A stretch of DNA of 64,000 nucleotides from Gari tellinella (lineage: Eukaryota; Mollusca; Bivalvia; Cardiida; Psammobiidae), in NCBI GenBank assembly GCA_922989275.2, contig OV277859.1, forward strand, positions 86,176,198 through 86,240,197. The letters are read 5' to 3'. Of the stretch, positions 34,401 to 44,370 are shown piece after piece. A program made the translations under genes and the position numbers. How positions within the stretch are numbered: the first letter of the stretch is position 1; each line of letters opens with the position of its first letter. The notes under the pieces are model-generated. The model was not told where the DNA came from and did not search any database. It saw only the letters and a list, made by a program, of their open reading frames with translations.

Positions 34401-37127
34401 CTTCCTCTCTACGACACCCAATGGGAGACACAGATCTGTTGTGTTTGTTGTTCGGAGTGAGTCATTATAGGGAGGGAAAACTAAGATTCTGCTTTCATTT
34501 GCAAACAGCTTGAATCCAGATCAGACGCCGCGTAACGCGGCGTCTGATCTGGATTCAAGCTGTTTGTCACTCGTAATTAAGTGTTTTACTCTGAAATGGT
34601 CAAATATGTAACTTTTAGAAAAACAGCAGACGACAATTTTAAGCAGACGATATTGCAGCAATGAAAGCGTTAGACATAATTGTCTTGTTCAGGGAACTGT
34701 TGCAAGGGTCGTTGTCAAGAGGGAGTCGTTGTTGGGAGGGCCGTTGTAGGGAGGGAACTGTACCTTACTTTCATCCTCATGTAAGCAACCATCTGAAAAA
34801 AATGCATATTCTATAGATCTCTATATCAATCCTGTAACTTGACAGGTAACCCATCTCAATTTAATATTAAGGTTGGGGACCCCTTTTGCGATCGGGCCAA
34901 TGTCGGAAACTCTACGGAGAGCGATCGGCCATTCTAGTCAACTGTCGACCCGTTCCGAACCATGCTAAGCATGATTCGGAACAGGTCGACAGTTGACCCG
35001 ATCTTATTATGTGTAATTAACCTTAAAGAAACTGAATGGGAGTACCAAGGTAAATATCGATTTATACCGTTGTTCCATTTCTGACAGAGACTGGCAAAGG
35101 AGCCCGGACTGTCGGCGAAACTTGAGTTTGCCAAAGTGGATGTTGACGAAGCTACTGTAAGTTAGTTTGCCTTACACCAAGTACAATGGTTATTTGCAAA
35201 CAGTATGGATCCTGATCATAAGCCGTGTAGCGCGGCGTCTAATAAGGACCCAAACTGTTTGACATTTTTTTCAGTTTACCGAAACATGAAATTTGAGAAA
35301 TAAAAGCAGACGACAAATGTTTAAAATCGATGACGTCATGACAGTGAAGGGGTTAAGATCAGTTTGCCGTTTATAGAACGAATACCTTATAGAGGCAAAG
35401 CATTAATCTCATTTGAACAAAGTTCTCGGAAAGAGCAGGTAAAATCAAATTGCAGTAGATCTCAGGCTTAATTGATAATGAAAAATTCCTACTTAAGATT
35501 TAGTTTCTATTGCAAAAATATTGTAACAATATTGTGACATTTTAGATCATCATATATACACTTTGTTTGCGTGTTGTGCTATTAGCATTATATAGCAAAC
35601 TGTCAAACAGTACAGACCCCTGATCAGCGGGTCCCTGTAGATCGACACTGTTTGCACATGACAAGTATACTCCTTAGAGGCACACTGTCTATAAAGGAGG
35701 AGTATACTCGTCACAGGGGTTCATGGGACTTTAAGGGACAATTGAATTTTCCTTGCATCTTGAAAAAGTCCATATTATTACTTTATTAGGGAACACGATT
35801 GCTTCATTTTTTATCATCTGTAAATATATGGCAAATCTAGTCTCGCCGAAATGAAAAATTCTCAATAATGAACACGAAATGGTTAAATTTCGAAAGGCTT
35901 GGTCTTTCTAAAAGTTGCTGTACTTGAATTAGGCATGATATTACTTAACACCTGTCTAAAAACACTGACTAAACTATTTAGGGAAATTGTAGTTTGCTGA
36001 ATACTTGCAGTTTAATAATGCACATTTCCAAATGTAAAGTTAAAACGTTTATGTTCACAGGATATCGCAGAGTATATTGGAGTCGAGTGCATGCCGATGT
36101 TTGTCTTCTACAAGGATGGAGAGCGGGTAAAGTCTTGATCTGCATGTTTCATACGCTCCAATCATATCCAATTTTCAACGTTCGACTAATGCTTCAATTC
36201 TGATCGTCAAACAGTTTGGAGCACATCGGGTTACTCGGAGTCTGGCTCGAAACTGTTTGCAAATGACATGTGTAGTGCGTTTGTTTTACATGTACAGCAC
36301 CCCCTCTCTACAACGACATCCAATGGGAGACAAAAAGTGTGTGCGTTGTTCGGAGGGAGTCTTTATAGGGAGGGGAATTGGTTAACATTTGCAAGCAGCT
36401 TGAATCCAGATCAGACGCAACGTAACACAGACGATATTGTAGCAGTAAAGGCGTTACACACAAGTGTCCTGTTTAGGGAACTGAGGCAAGGATCGTTGTA
36501 AGGAGGGTGTCGTTGTTGAGAGGGCTGTTGTAGGGAGGAAACACTGTATATCCTGTTTGAATGTAAATGAATCTCTCTAATAAGAATAATAAATTAATTA
36601 TCCAGGCATTAATTAATCCAATGGCCTGTTTCTAGTTTTGAAGACAGATGACCACTGAAAGCAGGTTGAAAGTAAATCAGAATGCGTCTTAAGTTGCATT
36701 CTGCATTACTTTTCTAAGACTGCTTTAAGCTACCGCATACTAGGATGTAGAAATATCTTTTATTGTGCATATTCATAACAATAACGTGGAACTACAGTAG
36801 AACCTCTCTATTACGACCACTAAATTGTGCTAAATATCATTTATTTAAGGCAGGTGACTGTTTAAAACAAGGTAACATTGAAACAGAAAGCTCCTTCAGG
36901 AGCTTTCTGTTTTACTGCCACATTGCTTTAAGCTGTCACCTGTATTCATTCAATCAATTAACCTTTGTTTTAGCGGTCAAAATAGAGAGGTTCTACTGTA
37001 TTTTCTTCGGTGAATGCATTACTTAAATTGCGTATTTATGGCTGTTTTGTTCAACTTTTAGATTGACGAGATGGCGGGTGCCAATGCTAAACTACTGGAG
37101 GAGATGGTGCGGAAGTATGGCCAGTGA
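28495..37127 (+). CDS. TXN: Thioredoxin, five coding exons, 108 aa
   Basis: Cytosolic dithiol-disulfide oxidoreductase. Exons: 28495-28515, 33581-33685, 35088-35156, 36061-36126 and 37062-37127 (TGA 37125-37127); all introns are phase 0 with GT/AG. Exon 2 carries the active site (VIDFWATWCGPCK, two Cys separated by GP), exon 3 FAKVDVDEAT, exon 4 the cis-proline loop (GVECMPMFVFYKDG) and exon 5 the C-terminal helix (LLEEMVRKYGQ). The Cys before MP matches the extra Cys known in animal thioredoxin 1; the residue after cis-Pro is Met instead of the usual Thr. Exon 1 (MHELYDL, donor GTAAGC) is inferred from position, phase and the resulting normal length, and is the least certain. Introns are crowded with MITEs. 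Confidence 0.92.
29138..29489 (+). mobile_element. TA-flanked MITE (CAGTACTCCC / GGGAGTGCTG)
   Basis: TA at 29136-29137 and 29490-29491. Central perfect hairpin GAATCCAGATCAGACGCCG at 29240-29300. A side region has GCAGACGACAATTGTAAGCA and GTAGCAGTAAAAACG. Best-bounded copy of this family. Confidence 0.85.
29490..30440. other. Thioredoxin intron 1 segment, little seen
   Basis: No exon recognised. A short GTTTTGATCAGGATCAAAAC palindrome lies at about 29828-29852. Confidence 0.5.
30478..31003. mobile_element. Inverted-repeat element carrying a tRNA-like segment, copy 3 (reversed)
   Basis: Ends AGGGACTCGCAACCGGAT and ATCCGGTTGCGAGCCTC between TTAA at 30474-30477 and 31004-31007. It is inserted in a TTAA-type MITE whose halves (CTTTCAACCTGCTTTAA and GTAGTCACCTATTTTC) rejoin across it. 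Confidence 0.85.
30781..30869 (+). other. tRNA-like segment inside TIR element
   Basis: A-box-like TAGCCGAGGGCGTAGAGGCG and B-box GGTTCGAATCCC spaced as in a tRNA with an enlarged middle. No acceptor-stem pairing. Confidence 0.6.
31368..31570. mobile_element. Partial AGGGGCCC-type MITE
   Basis: Shares GTCGTAAGTCAGATTATAAA, the TCCTGTCTTGTAACATC stem and the right end GAAACGGGCCCCTG with 4799-5043. The left terminus is eroded. Confidence 0.65.
31660..31910 (+). mobile_element. TTAA-type hairpin MITE, intact
   Basis: TTAA at both ends (31660-31663, 31907-31910), ends CCTATTACCCCATAGCC and TATGGGGTAATGGG, and a perfect central palindrome around GCCTTAAGGC at about 31718-31770. Confidence 0.88.
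31942..32176. mobile_element. TA-flanked MITE (CAGTGGAGAA termini)
   Basis: TA duplicated (31940-31941, 32177-32178). TIRs CAGTGGAGAAAACGTTATTC and GAATAACGTATTCTCCACTG. Central hairpin TTTGGAGCCAGATCAGACGC with complement. This looks Tc1/mariner-like in target choice. Confidence 0.88.
32805..32875. repeat. AAACAGTTTTGATCCTGA hairpin
   Basis: Arms around CAGACGCTGAGTACTCGGCG pair over about 30 bp each. Confidence 0.7.
33262..33522 (+). mobile_element. TTAA-type hairpin MITE just before thioredoxin exon 2
   Basis: Starts TTAACCCATTACCACAGAG and ends TATGGGGTAATGGGTTTA. Its right end lies 58 bp upstream of exon 2 (33581). Confidence 0.82.
33705..33905. mobile_element. CAGGGCTGCCA-type MITE just after thioredoxin exon 2
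   Basis: Reverse copy: CAGGGATGCATTTTCTCC at the left, AACTTATGGCAGCCCTG at the right, central AAGTAAATCAGAATGCGC hairpin. Begins about 20 bp past the exon 2 donor. Confidence 0.75.
34066..34334 (-). mobile_element. TTAA-type MITE, reverse copy
   Basis: TTAA near both ends, ACACATTACTCCATAAATAT at the left, CTTCAAAACTAGAAAC and ATGCTATGGGGTAACAC at the right. The hairpin left arm is reduced. Confidence 0.7.
34398..34760 (+). mobile_element. CAGTACTCCC-type MITE
   Basis: Same body as 29138-29489, including the GAATCCAGATCAGACGCCG hairpin and the GTTGTAGGGAGGGAACTG end next to TA. The left terminus has diverged. Confidence 0.75.
34868..35010. mobile_element. AGGTTGAG-type MITE, right end lost
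   Basis: AAGGTTGGGGACCCCTTTTG, GGAGAGCGATCGGCCATTC and the CTGTCGACCCGTTCCGAAC hairpin. The final TIR is missing. Confidence 0.65.
35190..35345. repeat. AAACAGTATGGATCCTGATC hairpin repeat
   Basis: Arms at 35196-35262 pair imperfectly, followed by GAAATAAAAGCAGACGACAA, the side region common to this family. Begins about 30 bp after the thioredoxin exon 3 donor. Confidence 0.6.
36295..36546 (+). mobile_element. CAGTACTCCC-type MITE with deleted hairpin arm
   Basis: CAGCACCCCCTCTC at the left and GGGAGGAAACACTG at the right, next to TA. Only the left arm of the central hairpin (GAATCCAGATCAGACGCAAC) remains. Confidence 0.75.
36614..37040 (+). mobile_element. TTAA-type MITE interrupted by a TA-type MITE
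   Basis: Family body (GTTTCTAGTTTTGAAGACAG, hairpin, GTGGAACTA ... TTTTCTTCGGTGAATG). It is interrupted at 36795-36998 by an element flanked by TA. It reaches to within about 20 bp of the acceptor of thioredoxin exon 5. Confidence 0.78.
36795..36998. mobile_element. TA-flanked MITE (CAGTAGAACCTCTC)
   Basis: TIRs CAGTAGAACCTCTCTATT and AATAGAGAGGTTCTACTG. TA at 36793-36794 and 36999-37000. Central hairpin GAAAGCTCCTTCAGGAGCTT. Sister copy at 60842-61052. Confidence 0.88.
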
Positions 37128-37247
37128 GAGTTTGTGTGTTTGATACAAGGACACTAACAGCACATTTAGATGTAGAACCACCAGAGCAATATTTAGTTGT
37201 TACGCTTTTGTTGGACTGTATTTTATCTCACTGTGCTTGATTTACTA

Positions 37248-37633
37248 CAGTGCCCCCACCCTACAACGGCCATCTGAACAACGATTCCCTCCGTACAACA
37301 ACGCTATCTGATGTTCACAAACAAGACACTTATGTCCAACCTTTTCACTGATCAATGCACACATGTTGGACATTTTGACAGAAAAAACACCCGTAATGAC
37401 GAGTGACGAATCCAGATTACATATTGGACAGTTTGACACAAGAAAACAAAATGACGAGTGACAAACAGCTTGAATCCAGATCAGACGCCGCGTGACGCGG
37501 CGTCTGATCTGGACTCAAGCTGTTTGAAAATGTAAGGAAATTGACCAATTTCCCTCCCTATAACAACCCCCTCCGAACAACATACACAATATTTGGCTCC
37601 CATTGGGTGGCGTTGTATAGAGAGGGGACACTG
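37248..37633 (-). mobile_element. CAGTGCCCCC-type MITE, reverse copy with internal duplication
   Basis: CAGTGCCCCCACCCTACAAC at the left and AGAGGGGACACTG at the right, beside TA. The AATCCAGAT / GACGAGTGAC region occurs twice, and the intact hairpin lies at 37467-37528. Confidence 0.75.
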
Positions 37634-37797
37634 TATTATGTAACTAAATGCTTACTTTTTCAAAGATATCCAGTTTAGTATAGTATTTCTCGGGTAAATG
37701 AAACTCAGGTAGAGGTAATATACATATGCAGAAAGGGGTAGTGCAACTTTTCTTGACTCTTTCTCCTGTTTTAACTCGAGTCACTCACATGTGACCC

Positions 37798-37985
37798 CTA
37801 GGTTATAGAGTTTAAATAGAGTCGGCGATCTTTCTCAAGCATTTGATTGGTTAGATTGGAGCTTTTGCTAGCAAAAGCTCCGATCTGACCAATCAAATGC
37901 TTGAGAGCAAAAGCTCCAATCTGACTAATCAAATGCATGAGAACGATCGCTGACTCAACTCAAACTCTTAATAACCTTGGCCACT
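37798..37985. repeat. Hairpin MITE with duplicated arm
   Basis: Outer arms AGGTTATAGAGTTT and AACTCTTAATAACCT. The inner CAAGCATTTGATTGG hairpin has one arm twice (AGCAAAAGCTCC repeated). Confidence 0.7.
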
Positions 37986-38024
37986 GGTCCAATTAAAACT
38001 GTTTATGGGATGACGCATATGAAC

Positions 38025-39596
38025 AAGAGGGCCTTAAGGCCCTGATATCGCTCACCTCTTGTACTGAAGCCTGATAGTTTTACCTTTCTGTTTCACCCAT
38101 TTTAATCTAAATCCATTCAAATGTGTAGTATAGCATGTAAACAATTTTGGAATACAATCTCATAATTCTAGTATATATAGTAGAGTACATCAAGGGCTGA
38201 TACCTAACTAGAGCCTAAACAATACTGAAATAAAGCCTTTTCTAGCATTTCAAAGTATATCAAGGGCAGATAACTATTGCCACAATGATTAGATTTCAAC
38301 AATACTTGCACTAGCTGCCTCGAGAACTTATAGCTATATACATTGTGTGCAAGTATAATCAAAATCCATTGAAAACTGTAGTTGCAAGAGTGTTTATGCT
38401 TTTAGAAATGGCATTTTCGGCTAGGCAGATGATTCTTGACCTATTGGTCTGATTTCAACTATAATCACACTTATTCGAACTCTTATGGTAATATACAATC
38501 TGAGGAAGTTTGAAAAAGACTGGATAAAAATTGTTGGCGCTAGCGTGTAAAAACCGTTAAATATGGCATTTTCAGCAATTCAAAGGTAGATAAATCCTGA
38601 CCTATTGATCCGATTTAAACCATAATCGAACTCATCTGAACTCTTATGGTCATATACAATCTGAGCAAGTTTGAGAAAGATTGGATAAATATTGTGGCCG
38701 CTCAAGTGTAAAAACCCTTAAATAGAGCATTTTCAGCAATCAAAGGTAGATAACTCACGACCTATTAGTCTGATTTCAACCATAATCAAACTCATCCGAA
38801 CTCTTATGGTCATACACAATCTGAGCAAGTTTTAGATAGATTGGATTAAAATTGTGGCCTCTAGAGTGTAAACACCGTTAAATATGGCATTTTCAGCAAT
38901 TCAAAGGTAGATAACTCCTGACCTATTAGTCCGATTTCAACCATAATCAAACTCATTCGAACTCTTATGGTAATATACAATCTGAGCAAGTCTGAGAAAG
39001 ATTAAATGAATATTGTGGTCTCTAGAGTGTAAACACTGTTAAATATGGCATTTTCAGCGATTCAAAGGTAGATAACTCCTGACCTATTAGTCCGATTTCA
39101 ACCATAATCAAACTTAACTGAACTCTTATGGTCATATACAATCTGAGCAAGTTTGAGAAAGATTGGATAAATATTGTGGCCGCTAGAGTGTAAACACCCT
39201 TAAATAGGGCATTTTCAGCAATTCAAAGGTAGATAACTCCTGACCTATTAGTCAGATTTCAACCATAATCAAACTCATCCAAACTCTTATGGTCATACAC
39301 AATCTGAGCAAGTTTTAGATAGATTGGATTAAAATTGTGGCCTCTAGAGTGTAAACACTGTTAAATATGGCATTTTCAGCTATTCAAAGGTAGATAACTC
39401 CTGACCTATTAGTCCGATTTCAACCATAATCGAACTCATCCGAACTCTTATGGTAATATACAATCTGAGCAAGTTTGAGAAAGATTGGATAAATATTGTG
39501 GCCTCTAGAGTGTAAACACTAAAATTGTTGACGACGAACGCCGGACATTCAAGGATTGCAAAAGCTCACCCTGAGCTAGCTCAGGTGAGCTAAAAA
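38025..39596 (+). mobile_element. Hairpin-ended element, copy B, with 161-bp tandem array
   Basis: Starts GAACAAGAGGGCCTTAAGG, CGCTCACCT; ends GCAAAAGCTCACCCTGAGC, TAGCTCAGGTGAGCTAAAAA. About seven units of 161 bp (the CCTATTAGTC block at 38761, 38922, 39083, 39243, 39405 and diverged earlier ones) fill 38440-39525. Confidence 0.85.
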
Positions 39597-39599
39597 ACG

Positions 39600-41418
39600 T
39601 ATGCGGGACTTTATAAACCTTAGCAGCAACAACAACAACTTAAAACTGTTTGCAAATGCTATTAAACCAGGGGAAGGGTTAGGTTGTGTATTCAAGTCTA
39701 CAATAATCATAAATGTGTACATCAGCAGGCTGAACCTCCTTATGTTGTTTTATATCGGTACTCTACTTAAATTGACCGGCCATTCTAGTCAACTGACGGT
39801 CTGTAGGTATAGTGCCACCAAATAGACCGGAAGTGCTTCATGGTGTACGAAAGAAGTCCGGCGAGAAATAGTGCCAAACTTTTTTTGCCTCAGACTAGCT
39901 TTTGTCAAGAAATATTTACTGCTTTGAGCCTTTTATGTAATACATGGATGCTAATGAATAGATAAAAAGACTTTCTGTCATGATAGATGGGGTTTTGGAG
40001 AAATTATGTGAGCTGAAGTGACATGTCCCTGGTGCATATTTCAAAATGTAGCAGAACACCAGCCATGTCACAGAAGCCAAATGATTTTTCTTATATATGC
40101 CACATGACCCCATGTTTTCTCTGCATTTTTCAGTTATGCAAGGGTGTATCTTTGGGGGAAATATAGGGTAGTACCTGTGGTTGGAATAAAAAAAATATTT
40201 AAACTTGGAAATGACGCATTTTATATAAGTTATAAAAGAGAGCCGTTTTGGTGACCCATGCCCTGTAGTGACAGTACCATGCTCTAGCATTGTTCGGTAC
40301 GGACATCACAGGGCTGCCATTTCTCTGGATTTTTCCTAAATCTTCGGATTTTTTTATATTACATGATAGCTTAAAGCATGAAAAATGCAAATTTGGAAAT
40401 CTTAGGATATTCCATGTCAACTTATGGTAGCCCCGACATCAAGTTGGCGAGATGATAGTCGATCTATATTGTCCCGGTATCATTTGAGGGGTGTTCTAAC
40501 TCATTGACCCCTAAGATTTCAAATGGACAAATTTCAGTGTTCATTAATTTGTCTCGTCCATTTTTAACGATTTATGATTATTTTACTAGATGTATTGCAA
40601 ATTGACAAAACGTGCAGATCCTGGTCAGAAAGTGAAGTAGTCATCTTATCTACACTAGTTTACTCTGTTTTGAAAAGAAATTTAGAAAATTCTATTTTTA
40701 GAACAGTTGCAGAATGCAGACGACAATATTGTCGGACGACAAAATTACCCAGCATGCAAAGAGTTAAACCATGCTAAATTAAAAACGTTATTGTTAACCA
40801 GGTCATACAGCACACTGACTATTTACAAACATTCCTCCACCTATAACTAGCTGGACGTCGCGATATGACTGAAATACTGTTGAAAGCAACGTAAAATCAA
40901 AACAAAACAAAACAAACAGCTTGGAGACTGAGTAACACGGTGACAGATACTATCCAAAGCTGTTTGAATGGGCCCAATACAGAGGAGGGAAGCTTCTTTT
41001 TTTTATATATATAAACTGCAAGGAATGACCTTCCCGATCAGACATTACTAGCTCCTTGATTAGGGTCCACACTGTTTGTAAGTTTCACATAATACTAAAG
41101 CGTAATAAAAGTTGATTGAATAGATTTTTGTTTATATGTTCCTTTAACCAAGTATTTTACAATTGAACTATTTCAATAAAACAGATGGGTTGGGTTCCTC
41201 GGAAAACGTGCCACCTGCTAGCAAGCATCAGTATAACATTCTCTTTCCATAAAATATATTTCATTTCAAAATCTTCAGTAAAACAAAAGAAATCTGCATG
41301 AAAAGAAAATGTTGAAAATGGGAATAGTTTGTTCTCTCACAACATTGATACAAGATTTATGACCCTTGTGCAATAAAATCCACTTATCAAGCTCTTTCCA
41401 TAAAATGAAGTTTCATCT
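39600..41418. other. Intergenic stretch with repeat fragments
   Basis: Between the 3' ends of thioredoxin and UQCRH. Contains a CAGGGCTGCCA-type MITE (40305-40437), a TTACCCAGCATGCAAAGAGTTA fragment near 40745 that matches one near 3340, and hairpin-family pieces near 40600 and 40915-40965. No exon seen. Confidence 0.5.
40305..40437 (-). mobile_element. CAGGGCTGCCA-type MITE, shortened
   Basis: CAGGGCTGCCATTTCTCTGG at the left and TCAACTTATGGTAGCCC at the right, but the central hairpin has been lost. Confidence 0.75.
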
Positions 41419-41688
41419 TACAGAGGCTCACAACCAGATTAAGCATTAAAAATAGTAATTTGTAAATATATGTCAAACGCTTAAATAAACGGGTAAGAAT
41501 TAGTTTAAGATAAGAAATTCTGTTTAAAAATGCATTTCAATTTCTTTGGGATCGATTCAACGTACTTCAGTGTGTAGCGATGGGGAACACATAATTTGGC
41601 TTGGGTTTATGTCCGTGATCAATTTCTGTTGCGTCTTTGGACGCAATAGATAAAGCAATGAAAGATATCTAAAACAAGAATATCGTTC

Positions 41689-43518
41689 CCAACGAAAAAC
41701 CCCAAGGAAAAGCATGTTTAGTAGGTGAACACCGTATCAAGTTTCATCAACTTATGATGCAACTTTCAGGAGATATGCTTCAGACAAAAATGATTTTTAT
41801 GAAAAAAGGGAGGCAATTCAATATTTGGAGATGAAAGAGTTATTATTCTTGTGTACTACACTTCTTTTTGTCATCCTCTAACACAGTATCAAGTTTCATC
41901 AAGTTACAGTGCAGAAGAATTTTTTTTTTTATTTTAATGTAGAATAAGGGAGATAATTCAATTTTGGGAGATGGCAGAGTTATGGTTCTTGAGTACAGCA
42001 CTCCCTCTTTCATCCTGTATCAAGTTTCATCAACTCACAATGCAATGCTCAGGAGATATGCTCCAGACAAATTTTGATTTTTTTTTAAAATGGAAAGGGG
42101 AGATAATGAAATATTGGGAGTTGACAGAGTCCTATTTGGGAGTTGACAAGAGTCATGTTTCTTGTGAACTGCACCTCCTTATGTCACCATCTATCACTGT
42201 ATCAAGTTCCATTAACTTATGGTGTACAGCAGTCAAGAGATATACTCCAGACAATTGTTTTGCATTTTTTTGAAAAAGGGAGATAATTCAATATTTTTTG
42301 ATGACAGAGTTACCGTTCTTGTGTACTGCACTTCCTTCAGTCATCCTCTATCACTGTAACAAGTTTTATCAACTTACTGTTTAACAGCCCAGAGATATGC
42401 TCCGGACAAAAATGATTTTTTTAATGAGAACAAGAGCCGCATGCGGCCCTAAATCACTCACCTGGTACCCATGGTTACGGTCATGGTGACGTCAAATTGA
42501 ACAAGTGATTGGGAAACCCATGAATCATTTCTGTCAAATTATTCCTAAATCAGATCAGTAGTTTCAGAGGAAAGGTTTTTGAAAAATTTCTATACAGTAA
42601 TATAAGGAAAACTTACCCCACCCACTGGCGGCCATGTTTTGTAAGACAACAAAATTATTTTATGAAATCTGGTAGAGGGTCATCAATGGATCATTTGTGT
42701 AAAATTATTTTCAATTTGGACATGTAGTTTCAGAGAAGAAGATTTTTAAAGTTTTTACTATATAGCCATATAAGGAAAATCTACCCCACCCACTAGCAGC
42801 CATGATTTTTAAGATAACAAAATTATTTTAAGAAATCTGGTAGAGGGTCACCTATGGATCATTTGTGTGAAATTACTTTCAAATCTGACAAGTGGTTTCA
42901 GAGAAGAAGATATTTAAAGTTTTCGCTATATAGCCATATAAGGAAAATCTACCCCATCCACTATAGTGGCCATGTTTTTTGAGATAGGAAAATTATTTCA
43001 AGAAATCTGATAGACAGTCACCCATGGAGAATTTGGGTAAAATTATTTTCAATTTGGACAAGAAGATTTTTAAAGTTTTTTCAATTGGTTGCCATGGCAA
43101 CCACAATTTCAACTGGATCACCTATATTTGAAGATTTCTGAGAGACTACCCTACAATGAACAATCTTATGAAGTTTCGGTGAAATTGGCCCAGTGGTTTC
43201 TGAGAAGAAGATATTTAAAGAAAAAGTTTGACGACGGACTGTCGGACGACGACGACGGACACAGGGCGATCACAATAGCTCACCTTGGCACTTCGTGCCA
43301 GGTGAGCTAAAAATGGAGATAATTCAAAATTAGGAGGTGAGAGAGTTACGGTTCTTGTGTAATGCACCTCCTTCTGTCATTCTCTATCACTGTAGCAAGT
43401 TTCTTCAAGTTAGGGTGGTACACAGGAGTTAAGGAGATATGCTCCGGACAAGAAAGCGTGACGGACGGACAAAGCGGCCACTATATGCCCCCCCCCCCCC
43501 AAAGGCGAGCATACAAAT
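41689..43518 (+). mobile_element. 150-bp-repeat element with GACGGACGGAC tail, itself interrupted
   Basis: Repeats of about 150 bp (GTATCAAGTTTCATCAACTT, GAGATATGCTCCAGACAAA, GGAGATAATTCAATATT) run from 41730 to 42425 and resume at 43313-43450. It ends in GTGACGGACGGACAAAGCGG and a C-run within ACTATATGCCCC. A second tail of this type is at 43690-43770. Confidence 0.75.
42427..43312 (+). mobile_element. Hairpin-ended element, copy C (innermost insertion)
   Basis: Starts AACAAGAGCCGCATGCGGCC, ATCACTCACCTGG; ends AATAGCTCACCTTGGCAC, TTCGTGCCAGGTGAGCTAAAA. Internal units of about 180 bp contain GAAAATCTACCCCACCCACT. A 5' piece of another copy occurs at 48322-48360. Confidence 0.82.
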
Positions 43519-44334
43519 TAAGATTTGAAGACTTTTCTTAAGGATGTTTTTAGACTGATCATATTTTACTAGTGCCAGATGCACGATAATGCTACACATT
43601 TGGTTTTATTTGAGTATTTTCTTTTATTTTTGCAAATACACAATCTAGTTGCGAGTCGCTTTAAAAGCTTCAGTAGAACAGAGTTATGAGGCTTGACGGA
43701 CAGACAGATGGATGTACAGGACAATCACTATATGCCTCCGCAGCTACAGATGCGGGGGGCATACGAATCACTGGTTGAAGGATGGCGCAGTAAAGCTACG
43801 GACAAAATTTATGTATTAAAATTACGAAAAGGGGAGATAATTCAAGAACGAAATGACAAATCCAAACTGCAATTGCACGTGCACAACTTGAGATGGTGAT
43901 CAACAATACTGCATAATTTAAAAAAAGTTTTGTTCAAGGATAGCCCATTAAAGCTCCTGACAAATTTCCGTCTACAGACAGACGGAGTGATTCCAGTATA
44001 CCCCCAATAACTCGCTGTGGGGGTATAAAAACCTTGGACCAGGCCCATGCTCACACTGAGGCTATATCATAAGCTCTGCTGTTCTTTGAACAGCCAAGCT
44101 AAACAGATTAATCTGGATGTAAATGAGATACAAAGACATGACTATACTAACATAAAATCTATTTGTCTTTCAACTTATGAGGCATTCAACTACAAACAAG
44201 TTTGCAAGACTTGCACGCTGATGAGGTCCGGTATAGATGTAGCTCTCTCTCTCTCCTGGTGACCGCAAGTCCCTCGAAACAACTAATGAAACTGGTGACA
44301 AATAAACTGATTGGTGAAATAGCTTCAGTCCAAA

Positions 44335-44340
44335 TTTATT
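44335..44340 (-). promoter_or_regulatory. UQCRH polyadenylation signal
   Basis: AATAAA on the minus strand, about 30 nt after the UQCRH stop codon (44371-44373). Confidence 0.6.
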
Positions 44341-44370
44341 AACAAAAGTCTGTTCCTAATATCAATCACA

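Larger units (their letters stand above)
41419..43665. mobile_element. tRNA-bearing-type TIR element, copy 4, split by nested insertions
   Basis: Left part 41419-41688 (GAGGCTCACAACCAGATTAA) and right part 43519-43665 (GATTTGAAGACTTTTCTTA to TAGTTGCGAGTCGCTTTAA) match copies 1-3. This copy lacks the tRNA-like block: sequence passes from TGCATTTCAA directly to TTTCTTTGGGATCGATT near 41541. Confidence 0.75.

Noticed and set aside
38440..39525. CRISPR-like array
   Set aside because: The whole 161-bp unit is repeated without unique spacers, and this is an animal genome.
42427..43312. Definite Helitron call
   Set aside because: There is a terminal hairpin near CTAA, but no TC start, no A/T target can be shown, and no Rep/helicase is seen.
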